This document shows positions 49,673-64,000 of a stretch of DNA of 64,000 nucleotides, in pieces (the stretch's first letter is position 1; each line of letters begins with the position of its first letter). The stretch lies in the NCBI RefSeq assembly GCF_030704535.1, contig NC_081817.1:3487001-3551000 (forward strand), in the 5' to 3' direction. This DNA is from Vitis vinifera (taxonomy: Eukaryota; Streptophyta; Magnoliopsida; Vitales; Vitaceae). Position numbers and translations under genes: made by a program. The notes beneath the pieces are model-generated. The model saw only the letters and a list, made by a program, of their open reading frames with translations, did not search any database and was not told where the DNA came from.

Positions 49673-50934
49673 TAGGTGGTATTTGGTTTTTTGGTTTTTT
49701 GCTGAAAGCAATTTGTTTTTAGAAATTAAGTTGTTTATTTTTATTTTTTTTTATGACTTATTATAAACTTAGGTTGTTTATTTTTTTACTTTTTCATAAC
49801 TTATTATAGACTTTTTGCTGAATAGAAAAAACCAAAATATATAGTTTTTTCTAAATAGAAAAAATAACATATTAGGTTTTCTTAACTTTTTAATACTTAA
49901 TAGAAATAAAATACTACAAAAACAAACAACTTAATATTTAACACTATTAAGTATTAAGATTCTATTTAGAATTAAGTAGAAAAACTCTTATTGTTAGATA
50001 AAGTTCCTCCTTTTATGGAAAAGGGGGTTTTATATTGCTTTGCGGTAGCCATGCATAGGTTTGGTAGCTTCAAATGTCGTATGGTTGTACAGATAAGATG
50101 TTGCTTTTATAGGGCCAGCATAGATGTTGGTGTCGTTCCCAACGTGGAGGGAAGCCCCCAATAGAGGTATGGTGTTGTAGGTGATTTGATAATTTTTTCA
50201 CTAAATATCCTTAATTATAAGAGTCATCCCCAATGTTCCTATGTATATATGGGTAGGAAAGCTTATGCTTTGGGAACACTATTGTATCGTGCATCTTCAT
50301 CTAATTAACGCCTTCCTAGTTGCAATGTCGTAACACCCGTAGGCATTGATTTCCCATGAGACATATAAGAGGCATGAATGATTGGATTAAGAAATTCTTA
50401 ACTTGAGCCCATTTGAACCTTTAGTCAATGACTGCCCTTGAGGGTCCTCTGCTTTAAGAGGCAAACAAGATGAGAAGGATGGGGGATAGGGTTAGGGAAT
50501 TTTAAACTTGAGCCTACATGAACCCTTATAGGATGATTGTCTTTGAGGATTCGTTGTCTTAGAATGTGAATGAAGTGAGAATGGTAAGGTTAGAGATTTC
50601 TCAACTTGAACCTACATGGACCCTTAGGCAATGATAACACTTGAGAATCCCTTCCTTAAAAGGCAAAGGAAGTAAGAAGGGTGAGGTTCGAGATTTCTTG
50701 ACTTGAACTAACCCAAACCTTTAATAGTGTCCAAGATTTCTTGTCTTTTTATTAATGCTAAAAATAATTTTTTGAAATAATCATAATACAAATATCAATA
50801 TGACCTTTATTCTATTAATACTTAATATTTAACAAAAATAAAATAATAAAAACAAAAATTTAATACTATTAAATTATATTTAGAATAAAGTTAAATTAAG
50901 TTTAAAAAAAAAAAAACACCACCTAAATCATAGA
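49673..50934. mobile_element. Inverted-repeat element of about 1.26 kb carrying a minisatellite
   Basis: The left edge TTTTAGGTGGTATTTGG and the right edge AACACCACCTAAATC are inverted. Subterminal TTAATA / AACACTATTAA phrases mirror each other over about 250 bp per side. The centre (about 50000-50740) is not AT-rich and holds a roughly 100-bp tandem repeat (see 50390-50735). No coding capacity. The 3-to-5-base target duplication is unclear. Confidence 0.5.
50390..50735. repeat. Minisatellite of about 100 bp, 3.3 copies
   Basis: ACTTGA(G/A)CC(T/C)A starts at 50401, 50506, 50604 and (as ACTTGAACTA) 50701, giving periods of 105, 98 and 97 bp. Each copy continues with ACC(T/C)TTA, a TTGAG(G/A)(G/A)TC phrase and a GTGAGAA(T/G)G(G)-like purine tract. 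Copies are diverged, so the array is old. Confidence 0.65.
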
Positions 50935-51959
50935 AAACCATAAGAATAATGACACTAGCAAATAGTTGGGTTGAGAATGCCCTTTCTAGCATGATGTTGC
51001 ATCGATAATCTCATCAAGATATGTTCTTAAATAATTATAGACTCTATTATTGTAATATTTCTTACCAATGAGAGGATGTAAATAAATATCTTTTCATAAA
51101 ATTTGGGAAAAATAGTTTAACTAAGATAGTGTTAGTTTTTTTTACTTAATTTTAAATAAAATTTTAATGTTTAATAGTGTTAAATATTAATAGGTTATTT
51201 GGTTTTTCTTATTTTATTTCTATTAAATATTAAAAACTAAAATAAAACCAACATATTACTTTTTTTATTTAAAAAAAATCAAATATTTTGGTTTTTTTTT
51301 AAATAAAAAATTTATAATAAATCATAAAAAAATAAGAAAACAAACAATTTAAAGTATCAAAATAAATTATTTTCAGTAAAAAGTTAAAAAAATAAATAAC
51401 CTATAAGCCTTCGGAGGTATGACCCCGAAAATATCAGAATTTCATGTTACAAATCAAAGTGTCCTACTATTAATCATGCAAAGTCATTTTCTTTTAGAGT
51501 CAAACAAAGGGCTATGATCCGCTTTTGAAAATATTTTTTTTAGCATGGTCCGGAAAAAAACTCTCCATTGTGTCCACTATCAATTGAATTTGACGAAATA
51601 CATGTCAAGTTTTGCTTCCAAATGGAAGTAGAAAAACGTATATATTATACTAATTCTGGTATGGGTTTTGACTAAATCAGCGGAAGCATCTTATGAAATT
51701 TTTGTGGGCTAGTTTGCTGTACATTATATGTAAGTGGCAGATTTGGGAAGGAAGGCGATGAGTGATCGATCTCCTTGGTCATCTGAAGTATTAACAGTAG
51801 CCAACATTTTATTTCCAAAAACTTCTCCATTTCATAAGTTGGGAGAAAAGAACAGTCGGGGGAAAAAACAATAAAAACAGAATAAATAAATTACAAGAGG
51901 GAAAAATGGAGGCATCATTTGAGGCCAGGTTGGGAACAAAAGAATTTTGGAAGACGAGG
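50935..51959. other. 3' flank of LAC2 with a small nested MITE
   Basis: 51191-51413 has inverted ends TAGGTTATTTGG…AAATAACCTA and an AT-rich non-coding body; its ends resemble those of the 49673-50934 element. Outside this, AT-rich DNA with nothing recognised. Confidence 0.45.
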
Positions 51960-54085
51960 TCAACACTTGGGAAGGTCAGAGGGTGGAGGAGGCAGCTTCT
52001 GATTAGGCATTTTGCCATCCTTTACTATCCAACCCATCTTCAAACCCCAGCTTGTGTGGACTTCCAGATGGCAATGCATGAGCCATACACCTGGATTGTC
52101 AGCGAGGAAGCGAATAGCTACCCAACCGCCGGACGGCACACCTACTGTGTTTCTTTCAACAGGATCTACGAGATTGAATTTGGAAGGGTCCTTCTTAGCA
52201 TCAAAGTTCCCAAAACCTTGACCAACCACAAAGAAATTGAAGCCATGAAGGTGCAAAGGGTGGCTTTCAATTCCCAGAATACTTGTATCCTGTAGCACCA
52301 ACTCCACACTCGTGTTAAATGGAAGCACTACCACCTTAGTTCCGTTGCTCACCATGGTGTTGTTGGGTGGTGTCCCTGTATAATTGAAAGGAAAGATTGG
52401 AGTGGCTGGAAAATCTGTGGTGTAGACGCCATTGGATTGCTGAAAAAAGTGTGCTTGAAGGATGGCCGTGGTGGGTAGAACAAAAGAGACATTGTTAACC
52501 GAAGCTGAAAACATGGTGCTATTATTGGGTCCTTGACAAGTCTGGTTCTGCGGGCAAGGGTTTGTCCCCAGCCCAACCGTGAAGAAAAATCGCTTATCAA
52601 CCTTTTGAGGTACATTAGCAGGGAACTGAGTGTTTGCTAAACTGCGGAGTTTGCGGGTGAAGTTGGCTGCAAAGGAAGTGTCATTTAGAGGAGGGAGTGT
52701 TGGTTTGAAGAGTGGAAGATTTTCAAATGAGGGGGCAGAGGGAGAGGATTTGGGTGGTGGTTCATAGTGGAGGATTCCGGCGACAGTGGAATTGTCAAAG
52801 GTTCCACTGCCGGTGGCATAAGGGCGAGCAGCCATGAGGAAGGTGGCATTAGGGAAGTGGGGTTTGGCCTTGAGGAGTAGGTTGGTGGTTTGGCCAGGAG
52901 TGATCAAAATTGTATCGGTTTTAAAGGGTTTAACGTAAATGGCATCCACATCAACCACTGTAAGGGTGTGGTTGGCAATGCTGAAGAAGAGCTCATCATT
53001 GAGTGCAGCATTGATCAATCTCAGGAGGTATGTCTTTCCGGGCTTCACCTTTAGCTTGAAAGTGTCTGGGCAATGTGCAATACAAAATCAATGTTAAATA
53101 CTTGCGTATGCATAGAATGCTGCTTAGTAAAGATATATACATGGATGATGGTGGTTAAGAGCGAAGTACCTTGAGCTGAGCAGTTGTACAAGGGGCCAGG
53201 GAGGCCGTTGATGGTATAGCCATCAGAGACATTGGGGCCACCTCCATTCTGTAGAGCCTGGGTAATGACTGCCTCCGGATCCGTATTCCACCATTCTCCT
53301 ACAAAATAATACATTCGAAATGAACTTACACAGTCACACAGATAATGAAATGAAAATAAGAAGGATCTGCCAGTAGTCAGTGATATATCAATGAGTACCG
53401 AATATGATCGGAACTTCCTTGTAAGGTTTGGCAAATGGGTAAGGCACATTTTTCTTTGGAAAGATGATGATAGGGCCATAAAGAGTGGATCTTAGCCATG
53501 AAATATGAGCATGCCAGAACAGGGTTCCCCTTTGGCCAGTGATGGTGAAATTGTATACATAGGTCTGGCCTGTTTGAATTGGGCATTGAGTCACATACGC
53601 AGGCCCGTCTGCCCACCCACTTCTAAGCTGCCGAACTCCATGCCTGCAGTTTGCAGAGTCAGTAAAGGCAGAGAAGATGATAATGATGAGAAAACTAATA
53701 GGCCTTCGTACCAATGAATGGTGACATTGTTCTGAACATGATTAACCACCTTAACAACCACACGATCCCCTTCCCTAGCAATGATGGGAGGCCCTGGAAA
53801 CTGCCCATTCACACTTACGATGCTCTTCGTGTGGCATAGCCTTGTCACATTCTGCAACTCGATCTACGAAATATTCAAAAGAAGGTTGAAGAAAATTATA
53901 ACCAATCAATATTCCAATCACTCAACTATAAGTCTATGACCTAATAAAAGAAAATTATGTACATTGAACTTGTAATGCCTAGTGATGCCAGAACCATTGG
54001 CAAGCTCGGGAAGGTACCACAAAGAGTTCAAAACTAGGAATAGGACTTTGAAAATTGTTGTTGATGGAATAAGAGAAGCACCCAT
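51960..54085 (-). CDS. Laccase-17-like multicopper oxidase, copy 2 (LAC2)
   Basis: Five minus-strand exons: 53963-54085, 53712-53863, 53399-53643, 53170-53298 and 51960-53065 (1,755 nt, 584 aa, exactly as long as copy 1). Signal peptide, then HWHG (91-94), WHAH (135-138), HPLHLHG (485-491) and HCHLEVH (547-553) with Met560: all copper ligands are present. Predicted secreted phenol oxidase of the LAC17 type. The key difference is that the last two exons of copy 1 (975 + 131 bp) are one uninterrupted 1,106-bp exon here, so the final intron is absent at the exact splice point. It reads GDN-type [16 protein letters not shown] straight through. Residue changes include DAY to DGY before TINGLPG. 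The start ATG at 54085 corresponds exactly to copy 1. Confidence 0.88.
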
Positions 54086-54155
54086 ATTTCTTTTGAGCGC
54101 AATGTGGAACTCTCAAGTGGCTCCTTGATGAGACTCATGGAGGGCTGTGGCATTG

Positions 54156-54163
54156 CTTATATA
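54156..54163 (-). promoter_or_regulatory. TATA box of LAC2
   Basis: Minus-strand CTCTATATAAGC, about 70 bp upstream of the ATG at 54085, equivalent to the LAC1 TATA box. Confidence 0.55.
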
Positions 54164-54178
54164 GAGATGGTAAGGCGT

Positions 54179-54185
54179 GTTTGGT
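54179..54185 (-). promoter_or_regulatory. MYB-type ACCAAAC site upstream of LAC2
   Basis: Same 7-bp motif and spacing to TATA as at LAC1, inside the shared stretch CACCTAATCAACCAAACA. Confidence 0.3.
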
Positions 54186-57100
54186 TGATTAGGTGATGAA
54201 ATCATCTACATGAAATAATAAAATGACAAAGAAACAATGAACCAAACACGTACAATGACAGTGTTGATCCGACCAGATGTTGGTCAAGTTTAGTTTTAGA
54301 GTGTTTTCGAAGGCAACATATATATTTCTGTAAGATTACATTTGACCTTCTTCCTCTTCCCGTCAACCTTCCTTCGATATGGTATATAACACGTACATGC
54401 ATGGATTTAGGGACTTAATGGGCTTCTCCAAAGACCAATTTTCAACAGAATATTTCCTTGATATGCAAGTTTTAGTGGTTGAGTGCTTTGAAGTGTGTCT
54501 GTCACTGGTAAAACAGACAGAAGCTTGAGATTTGTTTTCAGTGTTGTTGAAGTAAAGTCTGGTAAAAAATTATTTCTGTGAAACTCGGTGCAAGTGGGTA
54601 ATGTTGATGGCCTGTCAATTCTCATTCTATTAGCTTAACATTTTGGTCTTATCATCTTATAATTTTGCAGTTCCATGCATGCATGTGGCATGAAATGAAT
54701 GCCTTCATGGAGAATATAAAGAGAATGAAAATGGGCATTTTCTTGGGTGCTGCTTTGTTGAAGGTGAGAATAATGGAAGGCAATCATCTCTTTGAAAATT
54801 GTTGTATAATGACTTCTCAGTCCCATGTATTTGTGTCCATTGTTTTTTAAAATAGTTTTCAAATTTTTAGAATAAAAAACACGAAAAACAAATTAAGCAA
54901 TTAAAAATTATTTTCTACTTTTTATTTTTAAGAACAAAAAAAATGTTTTCAGAAAATATATTTTAGTTGTTTTTTATTATTTTATAAGAGTTGTTTTAAA
55001 AAAAAAATTATACAAACATGTAAAATGATTAAAAATAAAACATCAGGTAAAAAATTATTTTCAAAATATTAAAAATAGATTAAAAGCATTTTAGGTTTCT
55101 AAATAGATATTTGTTCTATAAAAATCGAAAAACAATTTTCTAAAACCGTTCTCAAAATTATTTTTTAGAATTGTTTTCGAAAACAATTACCCAACATGCC
55201 CTTAAAAATTGTGTTGGCTAATGTTTTCAACGGTAGTTATATAAATGAGGAATAAAATTCAGTTTTGAAACTCAAAACAGTTTTCTAAACACTTATATAC
55301 GATATAAAATTCCCAAATTAAATTATTGAATACATTTCAATTATTGCTCTGGACTATACAAAAATACTTAAAAACACCCTAAATTTATTTTTTTTAAATA
55401 CACATTTTTAGAACAAGTTTTCAAAAACCATTTTTTTAATCAAAATTTTATTAAACATATTTTCTAAATTTTAAAAAACTATAAATATTTTTTTTTAATT
55501 ATTTTTTCTTAAAAAAATATTTAACATGTTTTATAAGTACAAAAAAATAAAAGAAAGTATTTTTCTACTTTTTTTATTTTAGAAAACAAAAAACTATTTT
55601 GGAGACTAACCATTTCCAAACAGGCTCGTACCTTTCCACTATGGAAATATCTCCGCTACGACGATATAATGACCAAAAAAAATTTATAAGCATGGAATAG
55701 TTGGAACTTGGCCCTTGTTAGCTCATGGCTATACCGCTTGGCATAGCATGGCATAAAATGTCAATATATCATTAATATAAGTCCATATAAATATTTATTT
55801 AAAATTTTCCTTTGATAAATTGTTAAATTTAATGGAATCTAATGACATGAGAATGACTCCAACACTATGACATAAATTCCCTTTTTAGTACCTATTACTA
55901 TTAGTAAATTGTTAAATTATATAAAATTCATGACATGAGAATGGTTTCTAGACTAAGGTAGTGTTTGTTTTGTAGCTTAATTAAAAAAATAAAAATATTT
56001 AATTTTTTTCATTCGGATAAAAGTAATTTATTAATATCAATTAATATGATTAAAGTAAATTTGTTATTAATAGATTTAATATAGTTACGCAGATTAATAT
56101 CAACATGTTACTTTTAATTAAATAAAAAAAAATTAAATATTTTGAACTTTTTTATTTAATCAAAAAACAAATGTCACTTAAAGATTACGAGTGAAGGAGC
56201 TTGTGATTTAAGTGTAGATACAAGGAATGGAGAAATATGAATGTTTCAAAAGAGTCAAATATTTATATTTATAAACTCAAAATTCATCACTTTATTAATA
56301 TTTATATTGTTTTTTTAGATCTTTTTCCACACAAATTTTTTCATTAATATTTTACATGAAAGAAAAGTAAAATTAAATATGTTTGAAATTTGAAATTAAA
56401 TATTGAAATTTAAATCATGAATATATGAGACGTATTTAGATTATTTTATAATACTAATTTTCCTTTGATTAAAAAAATACAATTTATATCCAAAAGTAAT
56501 ACTTATAAAACAAAATTTTAGAAAATCTTACCTATGCTTATGAGCTTATCACTTATGTATATTTAAGACATAATTAATTTTTTTTTCTTTTTTTTATGAC
56601 AATATTTTTGCAAATTTTCTTCAAATATCATAGTCTTTTTAATTTTAATATATTCTTAGAAAATTTTATTTTGTAAAATGTTAATAATAAATTCTCTAAA
56701 TTATATCTCATGTTATATCCCATAGACTAAACATGATTTATGAATATATATATTCTAATTTCAACAAATTCTTAGTTGGTGCTCGAATTGAAATTTTGCT
56801 TGAAATAGAGAATTTATAAAGTTACGTTTAGTTAAAGAAATTAAATATATATTTTAAGATATCATATCTCATTGACTGAATATATATATATATATAATAT
56901 TTCATTGGATACTATATCCAATAAACATTATATCCCAACATATTTATATATATACTTATATTTAATTTGTAAAATGAATAAAAACTAGTTTACTAATATT
57001 TAGAAATTGATTAATAATTTAAATTTTAGTAAACATTTATTTGTTTATTAATAATAACCATGACTGAAATATTTAAATATATAAATAAATATTTTTATAT

Positions 57101-57422
57101 TATATTATTCAATATACAAAAAAAAATATAATTAAGTAATACATATATTAGTATTATTTTATAATATACTTTATAAATATTTTTCTTTTTCTTTTTTGAC
57201 TAAAATTTTAATTTTTTTTTTAATCAAAATTTTTTATTTTTCAAAACAAGTGACATAAAAAAAATATTTTAAAATTATGATGCATAAAATATATATATAT
57301 ATATACTTGATGTATGAAGGATATTAAAAAAAACGGTAAATAATATATTTCATCAGTTATTATATCCATCCCCAAAAACCAAATATAAACCATTTTCTTA
57401 TCCTATTTTGACCTAGCCCGCT
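54186..57422. other. AT-rich intergenic DNA with MITEs
   Basis: 54845-55205 has foldback-MITE character (GTTTTCAAATTT…, …AACAATTACCCAACATGCCC). 55956-56181 is a separate MITE. 56200-57350 is extremely AT-rich, with TA microsatellites at 56880-56897 and 57289-57304. No gene was recognised. Confidence 0.45.
55956..56181. mobile_element. MITE, about 226 bp
   Basis: The left arm TAAGGTAGTGTTTGTTTTG and the right arm CAAAAAACAAATGTCACTTA are inverted. Complementarity continues inward through AAATATTTAATTTTT for about 50 bp. Non-coding; hAT-like look. Confidence 0.55.
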
Positions 57423-57466
57423 GCCACGTCACATCTTAAGAAGGCGCAGTAATAGGCCCTATAAAT
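57423..57466 (+). promoter_or_regulatory. Promoter elements of SDR3: ACGT box and TATA box
   Basis: GCCACGTC (57423-57430) is an ACGT-core box of the bZIP-binding kind. TATAAAT (57460-57466, in CCCTATAAATATG) is a good TATA box about 180 bp upstream of the ATG at 57646. The pair sits 30 bp apart in otherwise AT-rich DNA. Neither is shared with SDR1 or SDR2. Confidence 0.4.
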
Positions 57467-57645
57467 ATGAAGGTATATCAGGTAGTAAATGTAAATCAAA
57501 GAATTAATATCCATTTCCAGAACGGCGTCGTTTTTTGGCGTGTGAAAAACGACTAAGCCCATTTATGTGATTAGGATATCCAAATCAGCAAAAAAACGAT
57601 ACACATTATAACACGTCACTCAGCCCCATCAAGGTATATCTTTTC

Positions 57646-60761
<3,116 letters not shown>

Positions 60762-60862
60762 AAGAGGAAGTCAGCCAGCTTCCCGGAGTAATAAATTCAT
60801 TCTCTCTAAACTGTTACAACTTCCTAGATGAATTCCTTAAGTTTATAGTCTCCATTTTCCTG

Positions 60863-61047
60863 GTGGCTTTCAATTCCAAGAATACTAGTATCTTGTAACA
60901 CCAACCCCATGCTTGTGTTAAACGGAAGCACCACCACCTTAGTTCCATTGCTCACCATGGTGTTGTTGGGTGGTGTCCCTATATAAAATTGAAAGGAAAG
61001 ATTAGAGAACTTGGATAATCTGTGGTGTCCACGCCATTGGATTGCTG
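60863..61047 (-). pseudogene. Laccase relic next to SDR3
   Basis: About 185 bp on the minus strand match exon 5 of the two laccase genes around residues 423-484: QQSNGV, then [38 protein letters not shown] frame disruption lies near 60985 (ATATAAAATTG for ATATAATTG) and both ends are missing, so it is dead. It starts only about 100 bp past the SDR3 stop codon, in the same tail-to-tail orientation as the intact SDR2-LAC1 pair. Confidence 0.8.
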
Positions 61048-62639
61048 AAAAATGTAAAAGTTCATGTGACATTTATGTTAGCCTAACTCTACTAGATATT
61101 GCCAACCCCAAACAATCACAAGTAAAATATCTAACCAATTTATAATGTTATTGGGAGGGCTCCTACAGCAACTAAGGTTGGTGCTTTGAACGGGTAAGGG
61201 CATACTTTCGACCAAGATATTATGATTTGGGCAGAGAGTTTTTGTAAATAAACATTCTCTGGCAAATTTATAAAGGAGACAAATATTTTCATTAAAGTCA
61301 AAATAGAACCAAAATGAATAAATAAATATTCTCTTGTTCATAAATTTTCTTAATGAAAAAGACAAATTATTTAAATAAAAAAACCAAATTCTTTGAATTA
61401 AATAATTAAATCTTAAGAAATTTCAAAATTTAATTTTCTAATTTCACTTATTAATATAGGTGACTTCCTTCAATGAGCAGATTTCTTTGGATTAAAAATA
61501 CACAAAATTTCACAAAATTTTCACATTATAAAAAAAAAAAAAAAAAGTTTCACGTACAAAAACAAAAAACAAAAGAAGTACTACATACATGATTTTCGTC
61601 TTTTAATAAATTCATTCGAAAACAAGTCACTTGTGATCCTCGATTAATCTCTAAAACTAAGGAATCATTTTGATTGTGGTCTTTCAAATTGTGATCAAGA
61701 TGGAAGAATCAGAAAATTATATTCTTTTATAGGAAAATATTACCAAAAAGATTATAACCCACAAATTATTAATTTTAATAAATTTTTTGTTCTAGGACTT
61801 TCACAAGATTTGTATGTACATTGAGCAATAAAAAAACTTTATTTTCCATGTAAAATAAAATAACACTAAAATAATTAATATTAATAATATTTTTTCAAGT
61901 CCTAATACTAAAGTGGACAGTATAATTATTACTCATGTTTATAAGAACACGAATATTGAATTATATACTTATGAATGCAAACCAAATGCTCGTGATTACA
62001 ATTTAAGTTGTATTCTTGTGAACGCATATGAATTGTGTTCACTAGGACATGAATCTCTTTACGTTGATTCAATAGTAGTTGGGTTAGAGTCATATTGTCT
62101 AAGCACGAACCAAAGTCATGTTCTAATAATTATGAACAAAGTCATGTTCCTATGAACACGAACGATGATTTGAATTATGAACACGGATAGAAAATTATCT
62201 CCACATGAATTTAGTTACAAGAATTCAATGAATATTTTATATTTTAAACTGTTTTAATCTAAACTATCGAAATGATGACAAATGTATTTCAAAAAGATAT
62301 AAAAATTGAAGAAAATTCTAGAAGATGGCAGATAAAAAATTAGTATAACAACCAATACCAAATCGGTACGAATGAAAAGTCGGATCTAATCACAATATAA
62401 TGTATGTGCAATTTATTTTATATGTACAATTTTTGCTTTCTTTGATCATTTTTTGTGATTTTAGCTTAAATTCATCGAAAAGACGAGTTGCCTTTTTACG
62501 GGATAAGACGGATGAGTTCGTTATTCATCTTGATATAAATTATGATAATTGGTTGGTCACGCAAAAGAAGCCCCCTTAGATTACAACTCACTCTCTGTGC
62601 CACAAATGAGTAGTTGCATGCTTGCATAGGTAGTAAATT
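61048..62639. other. AT-rich intergenic DNA
   Basis: Short frames only. 61915-62170 contains loosely repeated GAACACGAA / ATGAACA phrases. No element was recognised. Confidence 0.4.
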
Positions 62640-64000
62640 TGTAATGACCGGGTATTTTAGACCACGTTAGAATTTCTAATTTGAAAAGTCTTCTTTCGAG
62701 TGGTGGTTAAAAAGTCAAAAAAGAAAAGTGGTTGGAGAACACGTGTTAATTTTGGATTGGCGAAATTCGAAATATTTTATGTCACGTCAGCCTTATGGTA
62801 GAAAATTTTTTAGCATCGTAGAAATTGAAAATTTCTTGAAACAAAAACGAAAAAGTGAAAAATGAATTAATTAAAATTAACTGAAACTAATTAAGTAAAA
62901 ATTAAATTAAATTACTTAATAATAAAATTAAGAAAATTAAAATTTCGGATTGGTGTTTAATAAATTATTTTGTGTGTTGTTAAAAAAAATGAAGTAAATT
63001 GGAAATGAAATGAAAAATAAGCAAAATAAAAGAAATAAAAGAAAAGAATTCAAAGACTTATTTTGTTGGGCCATGGGCTTATGGCTGGGGTTAAAAGCAA
63101 AAGAATTGGGATTTTAAAAAGGAAAAGAGAAAGGGAATGGAAAGTGGCAGAAGGGAGCTCTCGCTGACTGCTGGGAAAAGTTTTTCCGTCAGATCTTTGG
63201 TCTGCCGTTTGGATGGCCTAACGTCGTCCGTTCCACGTGAAATTTTGAGGAAGTGTTCTACTCGACGCGAGGAACAATTCTACTATGGCTGATCTTGATT
63301 TTAACAATTTGATTTGTAGATCTGTAGTATGAAAACCTAACCCTAAAACTTTAATTAAATGTTTTATTCCTTGAAAAAAAATTGTAGATATTGTCGTTAT
63401 GAGTTAAATAATGTTTGTGATATAAGAATTTTATTGGATGATTGAGAATATTTTTGAAATTTTTGTGATTTTGGGATTTATTTATTTTTATTAATAAATG
63501 GTTGCTTTTGGGTTGTTAAAATTATTAGAATTGTTGGAAAATTATGAAATTGTGGTATAATTTATAATTTATTGATATACGTTTTTTTTAGAATTATTGG
63601 AATATTTTTTATAATTTTATTGTGAAAAAATAATTATATTTGATTATTGAAAATCATTGAAGTTATGGAAAATTATGTAATGTTGGTATAGATTATGTTT
63701 AATTGAGCAACGCATGCCATCGCGCATGCCATGACGCGTGCCATCGCCCGTGCCAGGAGCCGAGCCAAGACACGGGACGCGTGCCACCACCTGTGTCATG
63801 ACGCGTGCCACGGGGCCTTACATGGTGCCCGCGAGCCGAGCCAAGACACGCGACGCGTGCCACGGGGCCTTGCATGGTGCCCATGACCCGAGCCAAGACA
63901 CTTGACGCATGCCACCGCCCGTGCCATGACGCGTGCCACTTCATCTCAATTAAACATAATCTATACCAACATTCCATAATTTTCCACAACTCCAATGATT
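62640..64000 (+). mobile_element. Possible Gypsy-type LTR, running off the window
   Basis: It opens TGTAATGACCGGGTATTTTA, similar to the TGTAA-GACC-type starts of many plant Gypsy LTRs. 63060-63300 is GC-richer, of leader-like character. No second LTR, primer site or protein is visible before the window ends, so the call rests on the start alone. The inverted-repeat structure at 63652-64000 would lie inside it. Confidence 0.25.
63652..64000. repeat. Foldback structure with GC-rich tandem-repeat core
   Basis: 56-bp arms at 63652-63707 and 63945-64000 are inverted copies with only a few mismatches (AATTGAG…ATAGATTATG against CATAATCTAT…CTCAATT). The 237-bp core is GC-rich and built from ACGCGTGCCA-like decamers arranged in three larger copies starting at GAGCCGAGCCAAGACAC or its variants (about 63758, 63833 and 63885). 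The right arm reaches the last base, so the structure may continue. The 98-codon minus frame (63699-63995) is a by-product of the repeat. Confidence 0.75.

Noticed and set aside
50390-50735. Spaced direct repeats that might suggest a CRISPR-like array
   Set aside because: The genome is plant nuclear DNA, the copies are diverged over the full 100-bp period with no conserved repeat/unique spacer pattern.
63699-63995. 98-codon minus-strand frame with no stop
   Set aside because: It is the translation of the GC-rich tandem repeat and its inverted arms; repetitive His/Ala/Arg/Gly composition and no domain.

Overview
The window reads as nuclear DNA of a woody eudicot, most like grapevine (Vitis). 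It is AT-rich and full of eroded retrotransposons, MITEs and microsatellites. Genes are sparse, split by GT-AG introns, and encode plant-specific families. The Vitis assignment is inferred from overall character and was not searched. No rRNA or tRNA gene, CRISPR array, prokaryotic operon or virus was seen.

Layout. 1-11974 is gene-free repeat land: a dispersed repeat, LTR remnants (one LTR holding a second solo LTR) and MITEs. 11975-21581 (+) encodes a chloroplast thylakoid-lumen pentapeptide-repeat protein (TL17-like) in eight exons; its fifth intron has grown to 6.5 kb with Gypsy and Copia debris. 23098-26433 (-) encodes a three-exon DUF604/Fringe-like glycosyltransferase. 27581-31910 is a tandem array of a roughly 0.9-kb AT-rich unit, one copy of which carries a 1,219-bp solo LTR with a perfect 5-bp target duplication. 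34654-35502 (+) is a single-exon SUPERMAN/ZFP10-like C2H2 repressor.

39068-61047 is a duplicated metabolic cluster. Three tropinone-reductase-like SDR genes lie on + (39068-40831, 43545-45193, 57646-60761). Two laccase-17-like genes lie on - (45728-48132, 51960-54085), and a laccase relic lies at 60863-61047. SDR2 and LAC1 are tail to tail, and the same arrangement survives at SDR3 plus the relic, so an SDR-laccase pair was probably duplicated as a unit. The SDRs should be soluble NADPH-dependent reductases and the laccases secreted multicopper oxidases. Nothing here shows that they act in one pathway.

54086-57645 and 61048-64000 are again AT-rich repeat DNA. The window ends in a striking GC-rich tandem-repeat core flanked by 56-bp inverted arms. 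All exon models were built by hand from frame, splice sites and family conservation. For both laccases, all three SDRs, the pentapeptide protein and the glycosyltransferase, the exon lengths sum to intact frames.
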